A stretch of 64,000 nt of DNA, taken from the NCBI RefSeq assembly GCF_900636365.1, contig NZ_LR134266.1, forward strand, positions 1,563,501 to 1,627,500. The letters run 5' to 3'. Position numbers and translations under genes: made by a program. A model generated the notes under the pieces. It had not been told where the DNA came from, made no database searches, and saw nothing but the letters and a program-made list of their open reading frames with translations. This stretch comes from Streptococcus viridans. Its GTDB lineage: Bacteria > Bacillota > Bacilli > Lactobacillales > Streptococcaceae. This document shows positions 1-9,276 of this stretch, piece by piece. The number at the start of each line of letters is the position of its first letter. Positions within the stretch are counted from its first letter, which is position 1.

Positions 1-220
1 AACCATAGTATTGGACATTGGCTGGAGTAGCGACAAGTCCAGAAACAACGGCTTTTTCTCCATCTTCTAGGTCTAAAACATTTTTTGATTTAAAATCTTC
101 ATACCGAAATGGGAAGTAAAGTAAGAGATCTTCAACCGTTTCGATACCCAATTTCTTGTATTTCTCTGCTGATTTTGGTCCAATTCCTGGTAGGACAGAG
201 AGTGGTTGGTGTAAGTTCAT
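1..220 (-). CDS. recG: ATP-dependent DNA helicase RecG, N-terminal part (cut by window edge)
   Basis: The first 73 codons of RecG, the helicase that remodels stalled replication forks and Holliday junctions, are present; the rest lies beyond the left edge. The translation begins MNLHQPLSVLPGIGPKSAEK, carrying the helix-hairpin-helix-like LPGIGPKSAEKYKKLGI segment and the LLLYFPFRYEDF block typical of the RecG wedge-domain start. The ATG at 220 follows GGAGGAATGA on the minus strand, which is a good ribosome binding site. It lies downstream of alr in the same direction, the usual streptococcal acpS-alr-recG order. The helicase motifs cannot be checked here. Confidence 0.93.
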   Translation of the reverse strand, partial: MNLHQPLSVLPGIGPKSAEKYKKLGIETVEDLLLYFPFRYEDFKSKNVLDLEDGEKAVVSGLVATPANVQYYG

Positions 221-317
221 TCATTCCTCCTAGATAAGAAAGGAGGCTGGGACATTCGTCTTCAACCTCTTTCATCTCGAACTTTTTATGAAAGGAAGCT
301 AGGAAAAGACAAACAGC

Positions 318-1445
318 TTACTTCCCACTATCTTCCTTTGTTGGACGATAAACTCTTGGGACGCGATCGCTCAAGACACAAACAACCTCATAGTTGATCG
401 TGCCTCTATAATCTGCTACGTCCGTTGTCGTTATAGCTAGATCACCATCCACTCCGATCAATACTACCTTGGTCCCAATCGGGTAGGCCTTCGGTAGGCG
501 AATGGTGATTTGGTCCATGGATACGCGACCGACAATCGGGCAAAATTGCCCATCAACAAGGACATGAAAACCTTGCATATCTCTGGTCCAGCCATCTGCA
601 TAGCCAATCGGAATGGTCCCAATCCACTCTTCATCACTAGTCTGATAGGTCGCTCCATAGCCAACTGTCTGCCCCACTTCTAGTGGCTTGACATGCACCA
701 ATTCTGTTTCCAAACTCAAAGCAGGACGGATGTCATAGGGAAGTTCTAACTCTCTTCCACTTGGATTGAGGCCATACATGACATCGCCCAGTCGGACCGC
801 ATTAAATATGGTATCAGCATGCCATAAAGTTGTTGCTGAATTGCTAGCATGAACGATTTTCGGAGTAAAGGGCAAGAGCTCCAACAAGCACTTAAATCGT
901 TGCAATTGGTTTTGAAAATGGCGGTCATCTTTCTCATCAGCTGTTGCAAAATGAGTAAAGATCCCTTCCACTTCTGCTCCATGGTCTCTTAATAAAATCA
1001 TGGCTTCTTGCAAGTCTTCTGCTGAACGGAAACCAATTCGTCCCATTCCTGAATCCACTTTTATATGAACCTTCAACCCACTCAAATCAGTCTTTTTAGC
1101 TAACAAAGCTTTCAACCACTCGAGACTAGCCACTGTATAGCGAATTCCCTCTTTGATGGCAATCGCAACGTGTTCTACTGGTGCAACACCCAAAATTAAG
1201 ATCGGCTTTTCACCTGCTACTTGGCGAACTTCCAAGGCTTCATCTAGGTTGGAGACACAAAAAGCATCTATTAGTGGCAATAAACGTTCTACCACTGGCA
1301 CAACCCCATGGCCGTAGGCATTAGCCTTGACAACTGCAAAAGTCAAGGTCTCTTTCGGAATATGGGCTTGTATTTGTTGAACATTATAGGCAATAGCCTC
1401 TACATCCACATATGCTCGCGTTGGTCTATGTAAACTAGCTTTCAT
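318..1445 (-). CDS. alr: Alanine racemase
   Basis: PLP-dependent racemase that converts L-alanine to D-alanine for peptidoglycan and teichoic acid D-alanylation in the cytoplasm. The PLP lysine lies in [10 protein letters not shown] near residue 40 and the opposing catalytic tyrosine in VGYGATYQT near 265; the [10 protein letters not shown] block is also typical. The product is 375 residues, normal for the family. I place the start at the ATG at 1445, which has GGAGG six bases upstream; a GTG at 1466 would add seven residues but has no such site. The start overlaps the end of acpS by 11 bases, so the two are probably translationally coupled. Confidence 0.96.
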   Translation of the reverse strand: MKASLHRPTRAYVDVEAIAYNVQQIQAHIPKETLTFAVVKANAYGHGVVPVVERLLPLIDAFCVSNLDEALEVRQVAGEKPILILGVAPVEHVAIAIKEGIRYTVASLEWLKALLAKKTDLSGLKVHIKVDSGMGRIGFRSAEDLQEAMILLRDHGAEVEGIFTHFATADEKDDRHFQNQLQRFKCLLELLPFTPKIVHASNSATTLWHADTIFNAVRLGDVMYGLNPSGRELELPYDIRPALSLETELVHVKPLEVGQTVGYGATYQTSDEEWIGTIPIGYADGWTRDMQGFHVLVDGQFCPIVGRVSMDQITIRLPKAYPIGTKVVLIGVDGDLAITTTDVADYRGTINYEVVCVLSDRVPRVYRPTKEDSGK

Positions 1446-1797
1446 TTCTTTCCTCCAAAATGACACTGGTCGAAACTAAATCGCCTGAGTGACTAATCGA
1501 TACCCAAATCTTTCCACTAAAAGGAGCTTTTGAAAAATAAGGAGCTCCTTTTTGATTGGTTAAAATTTCCAAATCCTGAAATCCTACTGGACCAATTCCT
1601 GTTCCCCAAGCCTTGGAAAAGGCTTCTTTGGCAGACCATCGACCTGCCAGGTATTCCATTTTCCGTTTTCCAGATAATTGGTCGAACCGTTCTCGTTCCG
1701 TCTCTGTCAATACCTTGGAAGCAAATCTCGGATGTCTCTGGTAGGCCTCTTCAATGGATTGGATCGATTCGATATCTATCCCATGTCCAACAATCAT
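1435..1797 (-). CDS. acpS: Holo-[acyl-carrier-protein] synthase
   Basis: Transfers 4'-phosphopantetheine from CoA to a serine of apo-acyl carrier protein, activating it for fatty acid synthesis. The 120-residue protein has the two AcpS signatures: GHGIDIESI near residue 5 with the metal-binding aspartate, and the [17 protein letters not shown] block near residue 53 with the conserved glutamate and lysine. It acts as a trimer in the family. The gene sits between aro and alr on the minus strand and overlaps alr by 11 bases, as in other streptococci. Confidence 0.96.
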   Translation of the reverse strand: MIVGHGIDIESIQSIEEAYQRHPRFASKVLTETERERFDQLSGKRKMEYLAGRWSAKEAFSKAWGTGIGPVGFQDLEILTNQKGAPYFSKAPFSGKIWVSISHSGDLVSTSVILEERNES

Positions 1798-1847
1798 ATC
1801 TTTTCCTCTTTAATGATTCTCTATCAGCAACTCTATTTAAGAAGGAA

Positions 1848-1874
1848 AGGGCTGAGAATGTTTTCTCCAGCCCT
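1848..1874 (-). terminator. Weak hairpin between the DAHP synthase gene and acpS
   Basis: AGGGCTG (1848-1854) pairs with CAGCCCT (1868-1874), extended inward by AGAA/TTCT with one bulged base. On the minus strand the stem is followed by TTCCTTCTT, a modest U-rich tail. It could be a partial terminator that lets acpS-alr-recG be transcribed at a lower level than aro. Confidence 0.45.
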
Positions 1875-1880
1875 CTCCTC

Positions 1881-2912
1881 TTATTCAGCTACATACTGAT
1901 AAATTTCTCGTACTAAGCTTTCTGTCTTTTCCCAACCCAAGCATGGGTCTGTGATCGATTGACCAAATACTTCTGGTTGATCTTGACGACCGTCCTCTAG
2001 ATAAGATTCAATCATAAATCCACGGACTACATCATGGATAATTGGATTCCAGCTACGATTTGTAAGGGTTTCTCTGACAATGCGAATCTGCTCAGCAAAT
2101 TTTTTCCCTGAATTATCATGATTGGTATCAACCAGGATAAATGGATGTTGCAATCCCAAGGCTTGGTAGCGATGCGCAGCTTCTAACAGATCTTCATAGT
2201 GGTAGTTTGGAATATTTTTCCCATTCGCATCTAAGGCCCCACGCAGAATAGCGTGTCCGAATGGATTTCCGCTTGTCTCCACAGAACGACCATTATAGAA
2301 GAAATGATGCCCATGCTGTGCAGCATAAATCGCATTAAACATGACAGACAGATTTCCAGATGTCGGATTTTTCAATCCAGTTGGGACTGAAATTCCACTC
2401 GCTACAAATCGATGGCCTTGATCTTCTACAGAACGTGCCCCAATAGCAACATAGGAAAGTAAATCCTCAACAAATGGGTAGGTCTCTGGATACAACAATT
2501 CGTCTGCTGTTGTCAATCCGGTTTCTGTAATCACTCGATGATGCAAGCGACGAACAGCCTTTAAACCAGCTACAAAACTTGGTTCTGAAGCAGTATCTGG
2601 CTGATGCATCATGCCTTTATAGCCATCTCCATTGGTCCGAGGTTTAGCAGTATAGACCCGCATCACAATGAAGACCCGATCTTTGACTTCTTCTTGAAGG
2701 GCTGCAAGTCGACGAGCATATTCCATCACCGCTTCCTCATTATCTGATGAACACGGTCCCATCACAAGCAAGATCCGCTTGTCTTCCCCCTTTAAAATAG
2801 AGGCTAGTTCACGATCACGCGCTTCTTTGCGAGCCAAATGTTCCCCTTCTAAGCGGTAAAGAGAAGTCACCGTTGTTTCATCAATGATTGGGCTAGTAGC
2901 TGTAAAAGACAT
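1881..2912 (-). CDS. 3-deoxy-7-phosphoheptulonate synthase (DAHP synthase, class I)
   Basis: Condenses phosphoenolpyruvate with erythrose 4-phosphate, the first step of the shikimate pathway. The 343-residue protein has class I AroF/G/H-type motifs: LLVMGPCSSD near residue 46, RVYTAKPRTNGDGYKG near 85, SVPTGLKNPTSG near 172 and LVDTNHDNSGK near 255. I use the ATG at 2912, seven bases after AAAGGA, rather than an upstream TTG at 2918 that is too close to that site. As I recall it, the pneumococcal locus carries two adjacent copies of this gene; only one is present here. Whether it is feedback-regulated by tyrosine or phenylalanine cannot be read from sequence, so I give no symbol. Confidence 0.93.
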   Translation of the reverse strand: MSFTATSPIIDETTVTSLYRLEGEHLARKEARDRELASILKGEDKRILLVMGPCSSDNEEAVMEYARRLAALQEEVKDRVFIVMRVYTAKPRTNGDGYKGMMHQPDTASEPSFVAGLKAVRRLHHRVITETGLTTADELLYPETYPFVEDLLSYVAIGARSVEDQGHRFVASGISVPTGLKNPTSGNLSVMFNAIYAAQHGHHFFYNGRSVETSGNPFGHAILRGALDANGKNIPNYHYEDLLEAAHRYQALGLQHPFILVDTNHDNSGKKFAEQIRIVRETLTNRSWNPIIHDVVRGFMIESYLEDGRQDQPEVFGQSITDPCLGWEKTESLVREIYQYVAE

Positions 2913-2932
2913 AGGCAAATCCTTTCATACGA

Positions 2933-5452
2933 TTAGAGTTTTTTACCGTGACAGTTTTTAAATTTCTTACCAGATCCACATGGACAAATGTCATTGCGTT
3001 TGATTTGACTCAAATCAAGATCTTCTGGTAAATCAGTTTTTTGAGCGGCAATGTTGCGAGTCGCAGTCGTTGAAATACTGTGTTCTGTACGTGGACGCTC
3101 TTGTTCATGAATTTGAGCTTTCATCATCAAACGAGTCACATCAAACTCGATAGAACCAATCATATCGTTGAACATACGGAATCCTTCAGATTGGTATTCA
3201 ACTACAGGATTGTTTTGTGCATAGCCACGAAGACCGACAGCATTACGCAATTGATCTAAAGCATCGATATGATCGGTCCATTTGCTATCCACAACACGAA
3301 GGATCAAGACCTTTTGGAATTCTCTGACTGCTTCTTCATCACGTAGTTTCGCTACTTGGTTTTCATAAACCTCTTCAGCGCGTTTATACAAGTAATCAAT
3401 CACATCTTTATCCGATTTGCCTTCAATATCGCTCTCTGAAATCGTATCTTCAGGGACCAAATTGTATTTGGCAAAGTTCAGAATAGCTTCGATCCGTTCT
3501 TCCTTGCTTGAGTGGCTTGCTCCTTCAACGATCCGTTTAATGGTCCGTTTAATCATGGCCTTGATTTCTGGAGCTAAATCACGATCCGCTGTAATAACAT
3601 CATAGCGTTGAGAGTAGATAATCTCGCGTTGTTCCCGCATAACATCATCATACTGAAGGACTTGCTTACGAGTGTCATAGTTGTTCCCTTCCACTCGTTT
3701 TTGAGCTGCTTCAACTTGGCGTGTAAACATGTTGGATCTGATGACAGATTCTTCTTCGCTTAGTTTGAAACGGTCTAGCAAAGCCTTGATGCGCTCTGAA
3801 CCGAAACGACGCATCAACTCATCTTCAAGAGAAAGGTAGAATTGAGATTCACCTGGATCCCCTTGACGTCCAGAACGTCCACGCAACTGGTTATCAATAC
3901 GACGGCTTTCATGACGCTCTGTACCAATGACACAAAGTCCACCGAGTTCACGAACTCCTTCGCCGAGCTTGATATCGGTACCACGTCCGGCCATATTGGT
4001 CGCGATCGTAACGGCACCACGTTGACCAGCGTTCATGATGATTTGTGCTTCTTTGTAGTGGTTTTTCGCATTCAAGACTTCGTGAGGAACGCCTGCTTCG
4101 ACCAAAAGGCGAGATAGGTAGTCACTGGTTTCAACAGCAACAGTACCCACCAAGACTGGTTGGCCTTTTTCATAGCGAGCCTTTACATCTTCTACTACAG
4201 CTTTAAACTTCGATTTCAAGCTTGGATAGAGAAGGTCTGGATGGTCAATACGTGCAATCGGACGGTTAGTTGGAATTGGAATGACGCGAATGTTGTAGAT
4301 TTCACGGAATTCTTCTTCTTCTGTTTTACCAGTACCTGTCATCCCTGAAAGTTTCTTGTACATACGGAACAAGTTTTGGTAGGTAATAGAAGCTGATGTT
4401 TTGGTTTCTTCTTGAACCGGCACACCTTCTTTAGCCTCAATCGCTTGGTGCAAGCCGTCTGAATAACGACGACCTTCCATGGTCCGACCTGTAAATTGGT
4501 CGACGATCAAGATTTCTTGATCCTCACTGACCACATAGTCGATATCCAAAATCATGATGTAGTTGGCACGGAGAGCATTGTCAATGTAGTGCGTTAAAGC
4601 AACATTTTCAATGTCATACAAGTTTTCAAGCTTAAAGTAGCTTTCAGCCTTATCAATTCCAGAATCTGACAAACCAATCGTTTTTGAAGGGACATCAATA
4701 ATGTAGTCTTCTTCTTCCAAAGATTTCACAAAGGCATCCGCCATGTGATAAAGTTGGCTAGTTTCTGTAGAAGTCTGACCTGAAACAATCAATGGAGTAC
4801 GGGCTTCATCGATTAAGATGGAGTCTACCTCATCGACCAATGCGTAGTTCAAAGGACGTTGTACCATGTTTTCGGCACGAACAACCATGTTATCACGCAA
4901 GTAGTCGAAACCGATTTCCGCGTTGGTTGAATAGGTGATATCACAAGCGTAAGCTTCTTGTTTTTCAGAAGGTGATTTTGCAGCTAGGTTGATCCCAACT
5001 GAAAGACCTAGCCATGAGTACAATTCCCCCATCTCTGTCGCGTCACGTTCTGTCAAGTATTCGTTGACAGTAACAACGTGAACTCCTTTACCAGATAGGG
5101 CATTCAAATACACCGGCATGGTCGCGGTCAAGGTTTTCCCTTCCCCTGTACGCATTTCTGGAACGTCACCATGGTGAAGAACAATTCCCCCCATGACCTG
5201 TACTTTATAAGGGAACAAGCCCAAGACACGTTTAGCACCTTCACGAACTACTGCGAAAGCTTCATAGAGGAGATCATCCAATGATTCACCATCTTGGTAG
5301 CGTTGCTTGAACTCTTCTGTTTTCGCTTTCAGTTCATCATCTGACAAGGCAGCCATTTGATCTTCATACGAGAAGACCTTATCTGCCATCTTTTCCAATC
5401 GTCTTAATTCACCTTTATCATTTTCGATAATTGTTTTTAATAAATTAGCCAT
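2933..5452 (-). CDS. secA: Preprotein translocase ATPase SecA
   Basis: Motor ATPase that drives secretory proteins through SecYEG at the membrane. The 839 residues show the Walker A segment [11 protein letters not shown] near residue 100, the [16 protein letters not shown] block near 207, the second nucleotide-binding fold with [12 protein letters not shown] near 489 and [16 protein letters not shown] near 515, and the C-terminal zinc-binding tail [14 protein letters not shown]. Length is normal for Firmicute SecA1. The gene has its own strong promoter (5499-5527) and is followed after 20 bases by the DAHP synthase gene, suggesting cotranscription. It is the housekeeping SecA, not the SecA2 of accessory Sec systems. 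Confidence 0.98.
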   Translation of the reverse strand: MANLLKTIIENDKGELRRLEKMADKVFSYEDQMAALSDDELKAKTEEFKQRYQDGESLDDLLYEAFAVVREGAKRVLGLFPYKVQVMGGIVLHHGDVPEMRTGEGKTLTATMPVYLNALSGKGVHVVTVNEYLTERDATEMGELYSWLGLSVGINLAAKSPSEKQEAYACDITYSTNAEIGFDYLRDNMVVRAENMVQRPLNYALVDEVDSILIDEARTPLIVSGQTSTETSQLYHMADAFVKSLEEEDYIIDVPSKTIGLSDSGIDKAESYFKLENLYDIENVALTHYIDNALRANYIMILDIDYVVSEDQEILIVDQFTGRTMEGRRYSDGLHQAIEAKEGVPVQEETKTSASITYQNLFRMYKKLSGMTGTGKTEEEEFREIYNIRVIPIPTNRPIARIDHPDLLYPSLKSKFKAVVEDVKARYEKGQPVLVGTVAVETSDYLSRLLVEAGVPHEVLNAKNHYKEAQIIMNAGQRGAVTIATNMAGRGTDIKLGEGVRELGGLCVIGTERHESRRIDNQLRGRSGRQGDPGESQFYLSLEDELMRRFGSERIKALLDRFKLSEEESVIRSNMFTRQVEAAQKRVEGNNYDTRKQVLQYDDVMREQREIIYSQRYDVITADRDLAPEIKAMIKRTIKRIVEGASHSSKEERIEAILNFAKYNLVPEDTISESDIEGKSDKDVIDYLYKRAEEVYENQVAKLRDEEAVREFQKVLILRVVDSKWTDHIDALDQLRNAVGLRGYAQNNPVVEYQSEGFRMFNDMIGSIEFDVTRLMMKAQIHEQERPRTEHSISTTATRNIAAQKTDLPEDLDLSQIKRNDICPCGSGKKFKNCHGKKL

Positions 5453-5498
5453 TAGTTTCCTTACTTTTCAAATTTCTTAAATTTTAAACGTTCTTTTT

Positions 5499-5527
5499 AT
5501 TATAGCACACTGTAGCTTATCCATCAA
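5499..5527 (-). promoter_or_regulatory. secA promoter
   Basis: On the minus strand TTGATG (5522-5527), a 17-base spacer and TATAAT (5499-5504), preceded by TGC as an extended -10. The predicted start is about 35-40 bases upstream of the secA ATG. Confidence 0.8.
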
Positions 5528-5610
5528 GAAATTCCATTGATTAGAAGATGGTTTCTCCCTCTTTTTCTCTTATCAATTTCACCTCCCAACCATCCATTAG
5601 AAAATTCCTA

Positions 5611-5648
5611 AAAACAACAAAAGGCTGAGCACTTGATGACTCAACCTT
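5611..5648 (-). terminator. manA terminator
   Basis: AAGGCTGAG (5621-5629) and CTCAACCTT (5640-5648) form a stem with one G-U pair; on the minus strand it is followed by TTTTGTTGTTTTT. It lies directly after the manA stop codon. Confidence 0.8.
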
Positions 5649-5657
5649 CTTTCTTCT

Positions 5658-6602
5658 TTATGGATGACTGACAATTAATTCCATCTCTTCTCCTGACAAG
5701 GTCCAAGTCTGGATATCACTCGTTAAGATAAAGTGGTCCCCTTTTCCAATCGGATAATTCTCCCCATCTACTTGAAGACTTCCTTGCCCTGAGAGAATGC
5801 TCACCAAGCTATAATCATGGGTCTTTTCAAATCGAACTTCCCCATTAACTACCCACTTGTGAACACCAAAGAAGTCATTAGCCACTAACAAAGTCGATGA
5901 CAAGTGATCAACTTTTTCCTCAACTGGTCGGCTATTTGCCGGAGCACCTAAGTTCAGTACATCAATGGACTGTTCAATATGCAACTCACGTAGATTCCCT
6001 TGATCGTCTTTACGATCAAAGTCGTAAACCCGATAAGTCGTGTCACTCGATTGCTGGGTTTCCAAGATTAAGATACCCGAACCGATCGCATGCATGGTTC
6101 CACTTGGTACATAGAAGAAATCTCCCGCTTTCACAGGAACCCGTGCTAAAAGATCATCCCATTCTTTGGCTTCGATCATTTGGCGCAATTCTTCCTTGGA
6201 CTGGGCGTGATGACCATAGATAATCTCTGCCCCCTCATCAGCAGCAATAATATACCAGCATTCGGTTTTTCCAAGTTCTCCTTCATGCTCCATTCCATAG
6301 GCATCATCTGGGTGAACCTGAACACTGAGCCAGTCATTTGCATCTAGAATCTTTGTCAACAAAGGAAAAACCGGTTCTGTTCGATCTCCAAATAATTCGC
6401 GATGCTCTGCATATAGTTGGTCTAAGCCCATTCCAGCATAAGGTCCATTCTTAACAATAGAAACACCATGTGGATGGGCCGAAATAGCCCAGTATTCACC
6501 AACATGATCGCTCGGGATTTCATAGCCAAACTCATCTCGTAATCTAGTTCCACCCCAAATCTTTTCCTGCATGACGGATTGTAAAAATAACGGTTGTGAC
6601 AT
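5658..6602 (-). CDS. manA: Mannose-6-phosphate isomerase, class I
   Basis: Interconverts mannose 6-phosphate and fructose 6-phosphate, feeding mannose from the PTS into glycolysis and supplying mannose 6-phosphate for glycans. The 314-residue cupin-fold protein shows the zinc-binding blocks SVQVHPDDAYG near residue 95 and GKTECWYII near 110, and FFYVPSGTMHAIG near 165. The ATG at 6602 has GGAGG five bases upstream; an ATG at 6614 lacks one. It is monocistronic, divergent from queG, with its own terminator. Confidence 0.95.
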   Translation of the reverse strand: MSQPLFLQSVMQEKIWGGTRLRDEFGYEIPSDHVGEYWAISAHPHGVSIVKNGPYAGMGLDQLYAEHRELFGDRTEPVFPLLTKILDANDWLSVQVHPDDAYGMEHEGELGKTECWYIIAADEGAEIIYGHHAQSKEELRQMIEAKEWDDLLARVPVKAGDFFYVPSGTMHAIGSGILILETQQSSDTTYRVYDFDRKDDQGNLRELHIEQSIDVLNLGAPANSRPVEEKVDHLSSTLLVANDFFGVHKWVVNGEVRFEKTHDYSLVSILSGQGSLQVDGENYPIGKGDHFILTSDIQTWTLSGEEMELIVSHP

Positions 6603-6636
6603 ACCTGCCTCCATAGATCCTTGTATTCAATACTTT

Positions 6637-6645
6637 ATTATACCA
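6637..6645 (-). promoter_or_regulatory. manA extended -10 promoter
   Basis: On the minus strand TGG followed by TATAAT (6637-6642), an extended -10. The -35 region (TTTCAA at a 17-base spacing) is weak. The start would lie about 30 bases upstream of the manA ATG. Confidence 0.6.
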
Positions 6646-6733
6646 AATTTCACTCGTTTTTGAAAGCCCTGCCAAGCTCTTTAGCCTCTTTTTAATTTTT
6701 TGCACGATTTTCGCATTTTTACCGGCTTTCCGC

Positions 6734-6748
6734 TATAATAGGAATATG
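6734..6748 (+). promoter_or_regulatory. queG -10 element immediately before the ATG (possible leaderless transcript)
   Basis: A perfect TATAAT (6734-6739) lies six bases before the queG ATG at 6746, and no ribosome binding site of the GGAGG type fits between. Transcription from this element would start at or next to the ATG, giving a leaderless mRNA. The -35 region is weak. Confidence 0.5.
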
Positions 6749-7879
6749 AACCTCAAAGAATCCATTATTGAATTGGCTCACTCCATTGGTATTTCAAAAA
6801 TCGGCTTTACCACTGCGGATGATTTTTCCTATTTAGAAAAATCCCTCCGCCTAGCTGTGGAAGAAGGCCGAAATTCTGGTTTTGAGCACAAAAATATTGA
6901 AGAACGAATCCAACCACGTTTAAGTTTAGCTTCTGCTAAAACGATTATTTCCATTGCCGTTGCCTATCCCCACAAGTTAAAACAACAACCTCAAAAGACG
7001 GCCTATAAACGCGGAAAATTCACCCCCAATAGCTGGGGCCTTGATTATCACTATGTCTTGCAGGATAAATTAGACCGACTAGCACGAGGGATTGAAGAAT
7101 TGACCGCCGACTTCGAATACAAGGGCATGGTGGATACCGGTGCCTTAGTTGATACCGCGGTTGCTCAACGAGCAGGGATTGGCTTTATCGGAAAGAACGG
7201 CCTCGTCATCTCGAAAGAATACGGTTCTTATATGTTTTTAGGGGAGCTTATCACCAACCTAGAGATTGAACCCGATCAAGCCGTTGACTATGGTTGCGGA
7301 GATTGTAACCGCTGTGTAGAAGCCTGCCCGACTTCTTGCTTAATCGGAGATGGCACCATGAATGCCCGACGTTGTCTATCCTTTCAGACCCAAGACAAGG
7401 GCATGATGGATATGGAATTCCGTAAAAAGATTAAAACGGTCATCTACGGCTGTGATATCTGTCAAATCTGTTGTCCCTACAACCGTGGTTTGGATAATCC
7501 ACTAGCCACTGACATTGATCCGGAACTCGCTCACCCAGAATTAATCCCCTTTATCGAGCTATCCAATGGACAATTCAAAGAAAAATTCGGAATGGTCGCT
7601 GGTAGTTGGCGGGGGAAAAATATCCTTCAGCGCAATGCCATCATTGCATTGGCCAATGCTAACGACCGGTCTGCCATCCCTAAACTTTTAGAAATTATCG
7701 AAACCTCGCAAAACCAGATTCATATTGCAACCGCCATTTGGTCACTGGGAGAGCTGATTCGAGAAGTCACACCTGACTTGGTTGATTTATTAACTTCCCT
7801 CAAAAACCCTAGTCCAGCTATTATAGAAGAACGCGAACGATTTTTCCAAAAATTCCAACACCAAATCTCACATAATTAA
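6746..7879 (+). CDS. queG: Epoxyqueuosine reductase QueG
   Basis: Cobalamin-dependent reductase that converts epoxyqueuosine to queuosine in tRNA anticodons (GUN-reading tRNAs). The 377 residues include the corrinoid-reductase core and two [4Fe-4S] motifs, CGDCNRCVEACPTSCL near residue 183 and CDICQICCPYNRG near 231, followed by a C-terminal HEAT-like tail (NAIIALANANDRSAIPKLLE). The catalytic aspartate is probably in VDTGALVDTAVAQ near 129-135. It is a single-gene unit, divergent from manA. The start is set by the conserved MNLKESIIELA N-terminus, although no ribosome binding site precedes it. Confidence 0.95.
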   Translation: MNLKESIIELAHSIGISKIGFTTADDFSYLEKSLRLAVEEGRNSGFEHKNIEERIQPRLSLASAKTIISIAVAYPHKLKQQPQKTAYKRGKFTPNSWGLDYHYVLQDKLDRLARGIEELTADFEYKGMVDTGALVDTAVAQRAGIGFIGKNGLVISKEYGSYMFLGELITNLEIEPDQAVDYGCGDCNRCVEACPTSCLIGDGTMNARRCLSFQTQDKGMMDMEFRKKIKTVIYGCDICQICCPYNRGLDNPLATDIDPELAHPELIPFIELSNGQFKEKFGMVAGSWRGKNILQRNAIIALANANDRSAIPKLLEIIETSQNQIHIATAIWSLGELIREVTPDLVDLLTSLKNPSPAIIEERERFFQKFQHQISHN

Positions 7880-7908
7880 AACTGCCTAACTAAGTTAGGC
7901 AGTTTCAG
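7879..7908 (+). terminator. queG terminator-like hairpin
   Basis: AAACTGCCTAAC (7879-7890) and GTTAGGCAGTTT (7894-7905) form a 12-bp perfect stem with a three-base loop, beginning at the queG stop codon. The following tract (CAGATTTAAG) is only weakly U-rich, so read-through into the element at 7909-8104 is possible. Confidence 0.6.
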
Positions 7909-8104
7909 ATTTAAGATAAAGTCTTCAGAAAAACTTTCCTTAGGTGAGTACGGACGTTAGGTGAAATTATCCAGTGGATGATTTCAGCAATCCAGGAAGT
8001 TCCATGACTAATTATTGAGCCTAAGGTCTCAATAATTCCGAATGCCTGAAACAATTATGTTTCAGGCATTTTCTCACAGCGGAAAGTCTTTATCTTCTTA
8101 AATA
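7909..8104 (+). ncRNA. Candidate structured RNA element, multibranched
   Basis: No protein fits here, but the stretch is dense in nested complementarity. An outer stem pairs CTTTCC (7934-7939) with GGAAAG (8081-8086) and GTGAG (7944-7948) with CTCAC (8073-8077). Further out, ATAAAG (7916-7921) can pair with CTTTAT (8088-8093). Inside are three hairpins: GAAATTATCC/GGATGATTTC (7963-7985), AATTATTGAG/CTCAATAATT (8010-8037) and ATGCCTGAAAC/GTTTCAGGCAT (8042-8069). The loop CCTAAGG (8020-8026) is fully complementary to CCTTAGG (7938-7944), which would make a pseudoknot. The last hairpin is followed by TTTT. I do not recognise an Rfam family. It could be an independent small RNA, a 3' UTR element of queG, or a degenerate mobile element; strand and ends are inferred. 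Confidence 0.45.
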
Positions 8105-8200
8105 ACTAAACAATAAAAGTCATTTTTTGGTAATCATCTAACTGTTTTATGTAAAACACTAGTTTGTCTACATTCAAAAACTTCTCCCATCCAACCTCTA
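8105..8200. other. Intergenic remainder between the RNA candidate and the PAP2 gene
   Basis: AT-rich sequence with no reading frame, promoter or convincing hairpin that I can support. It is the 3' flank of the PAP2 gene (minus strand) and of the structured element. Confidence 0.5.
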
Positions 8201-8716
8201 TCAGAAAATTCCTAATAGAGAAAAACTGACGATTCCCCATAGGAATGCAACGACAAATCCGACCACAACATCACGGACAAAATGGAGTCCAGCCAGAACA
8301 CGAACTCCTGCCAATAGAAGAGTCAAGGACAGGCCAAGGATAGATAGGATAGGATTTACGCCCCAAGCTACTATAGAAATAATCGTTGCAGAAAAGACAT
8401 GACGACTAGGCATGGAGCTCCCCTTTCCTTCTCTGTCTAATAAAGGAGGAAGCATCCCAATCTCATAGGGACGGGGCCAATTGATTTGTTTTCGAATGAC
8501 ACTCAACAAAATAAAGCCAGATGCCGGAACCAACAGATAGGCAAGAACTTCCCAACTCTTGGAATTCTCCAGATAGACTGACCAAAGGACATAGACATAA
8601 AGGAGAGGCATCAGAAGGGTGACGAGGCGGTTGACCCACTTTAATAAAGAAAGATAACAGGGATGGGACACAAAAAATGGTCTAATCCGTTCATAGAACA
8701 AATATTCTTTTTTCAT
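8201..8716 (-). CDS. PAP2-family membrane phosphatase
   Basis: Integral membrane phosphatase of the type 2 phosphatidic acid phosphatase superfamily, which removes phosphate from lipid phosphates such as undecaprenyl pyrophosphate or phosphatidylglycerophosphate. The three motifs are visible in the 171 residues: RKQINWPRP near residue 75, SMPSRH near 100, and GVRVLAGLHFVRD near 138, with the catalytic histidine in the last. About five hydrophobic segments surround them. I use the ATG at 8716; two TTG codons precede it. The substrate cannot be told from sequence. It lies just downstream of the deformylase-like gene on the same strand. Confidence 0.88.
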   Translation of the reverse strand: MKKEYLFYERIRPFFVSHPCYLSLLKWVNRLVTLLMPLLYVYVLWSVYLENSKSWEVLAYLLVPASGFILLSVIRKQINWPRPYEIGMLPPLLDREGKGSSMPSRHVFSATIISIVAWGVNPILSILGLSLTLLLAGVRVLAGLHFVRDVVVGFVVAFLWGIVSFSLLGIF

Positions 8717-8758
8717 CAACAATTTCTCTTCGATCGATTACTTAATAAGCAGCTGGAC

Positions 8759-9169
8759 TTAGATCAAAATCCCTTCCAGGTGATCTAGCTCATGCTGGCA
8801 AATCTGGGCCGCAAAACCTTCTAAGCTTATGAGCTGAGGTTTCCAATTGATGTCGTAGTAGGAGACTTGAATCTTTTCAAAACGACTTGTTTTTCGACTT
8901 CCTGCCAAAGAAAGACAGCCTTCTTCTGTCTCATAAGCTCCTTCTTTCTTGACTAGAACAGGGTTAAAGAGAACCAAGGGCATCACGCCAAATTGGATAA
9001 TAATCACTCGTTTGCGTACACCAATCATATTAGCAGCCATGCCAACACAGGAATCTTGGTGAGCTCGTAAGGTATCTTGTAAATCTTGCGCCAAATACAA
9101 ATCCTCTTTAGCCGCTTCTTCAGATACTTGACTCAAAAAGAAGGGATCCTTCATAATGGCTTTTTCCAT
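8759..9169 (-). CDS. Peptide deformylase-like protein with altered motif 1
   Basis: Paralog of peptide deformylase, the metallohydrolase that removes the N-formyl group from new proteins. The 136 residues keep motif 2 (EGCLS at 83-87) and motif 3 (QHELDH at 125-130), which carry the three metal ligands. Motif 1, normally GxGxAAxQ, reads CVGMAANM (41-48): the conserved glutamine that stabilises the transition state is methionine and the first glycine is cysteine. From memory, a short paralog in pneumococcus has the same substitution, so it is probably conserved in streptococci rather than a fresh mutation. Activity is doubtful. The ATG at 9169 follows GAGGAG with a good spacing; the longer frame from 9205 is less likely. 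Confidence 0.85.
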   Translation of the reverse strand: MEKAIMKDPFFLSQVSEEAAKEDLYLAQDLQDTLRAHQDSCVGMAANMIGVRKRVIIIQFGVMPLVLFNPVLVKKEGAYETEEGCLSLAGSRKTSRFEKIQVSYYDINWKPQLISLEGFAAQICQHELDHLEGILI

Positions 9170-9276
9170 CTTTTCTCCTCTCTTGCTTAAAAAAGAGAAG
9201 GTCATTCATCCATCTTCCCGACGAAGAACTCCCTCCCCTAGCATTTCATGCTTTTTGTTGTTTCAGCCTTAACTGA

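Noticed and set aside
241..256. GGAGGCTGGGACA near recG as a further copy of the interspersed repeat
   Set aside because: Only about 13 bases resemble the end of copy B; too short to call a repeat copy.
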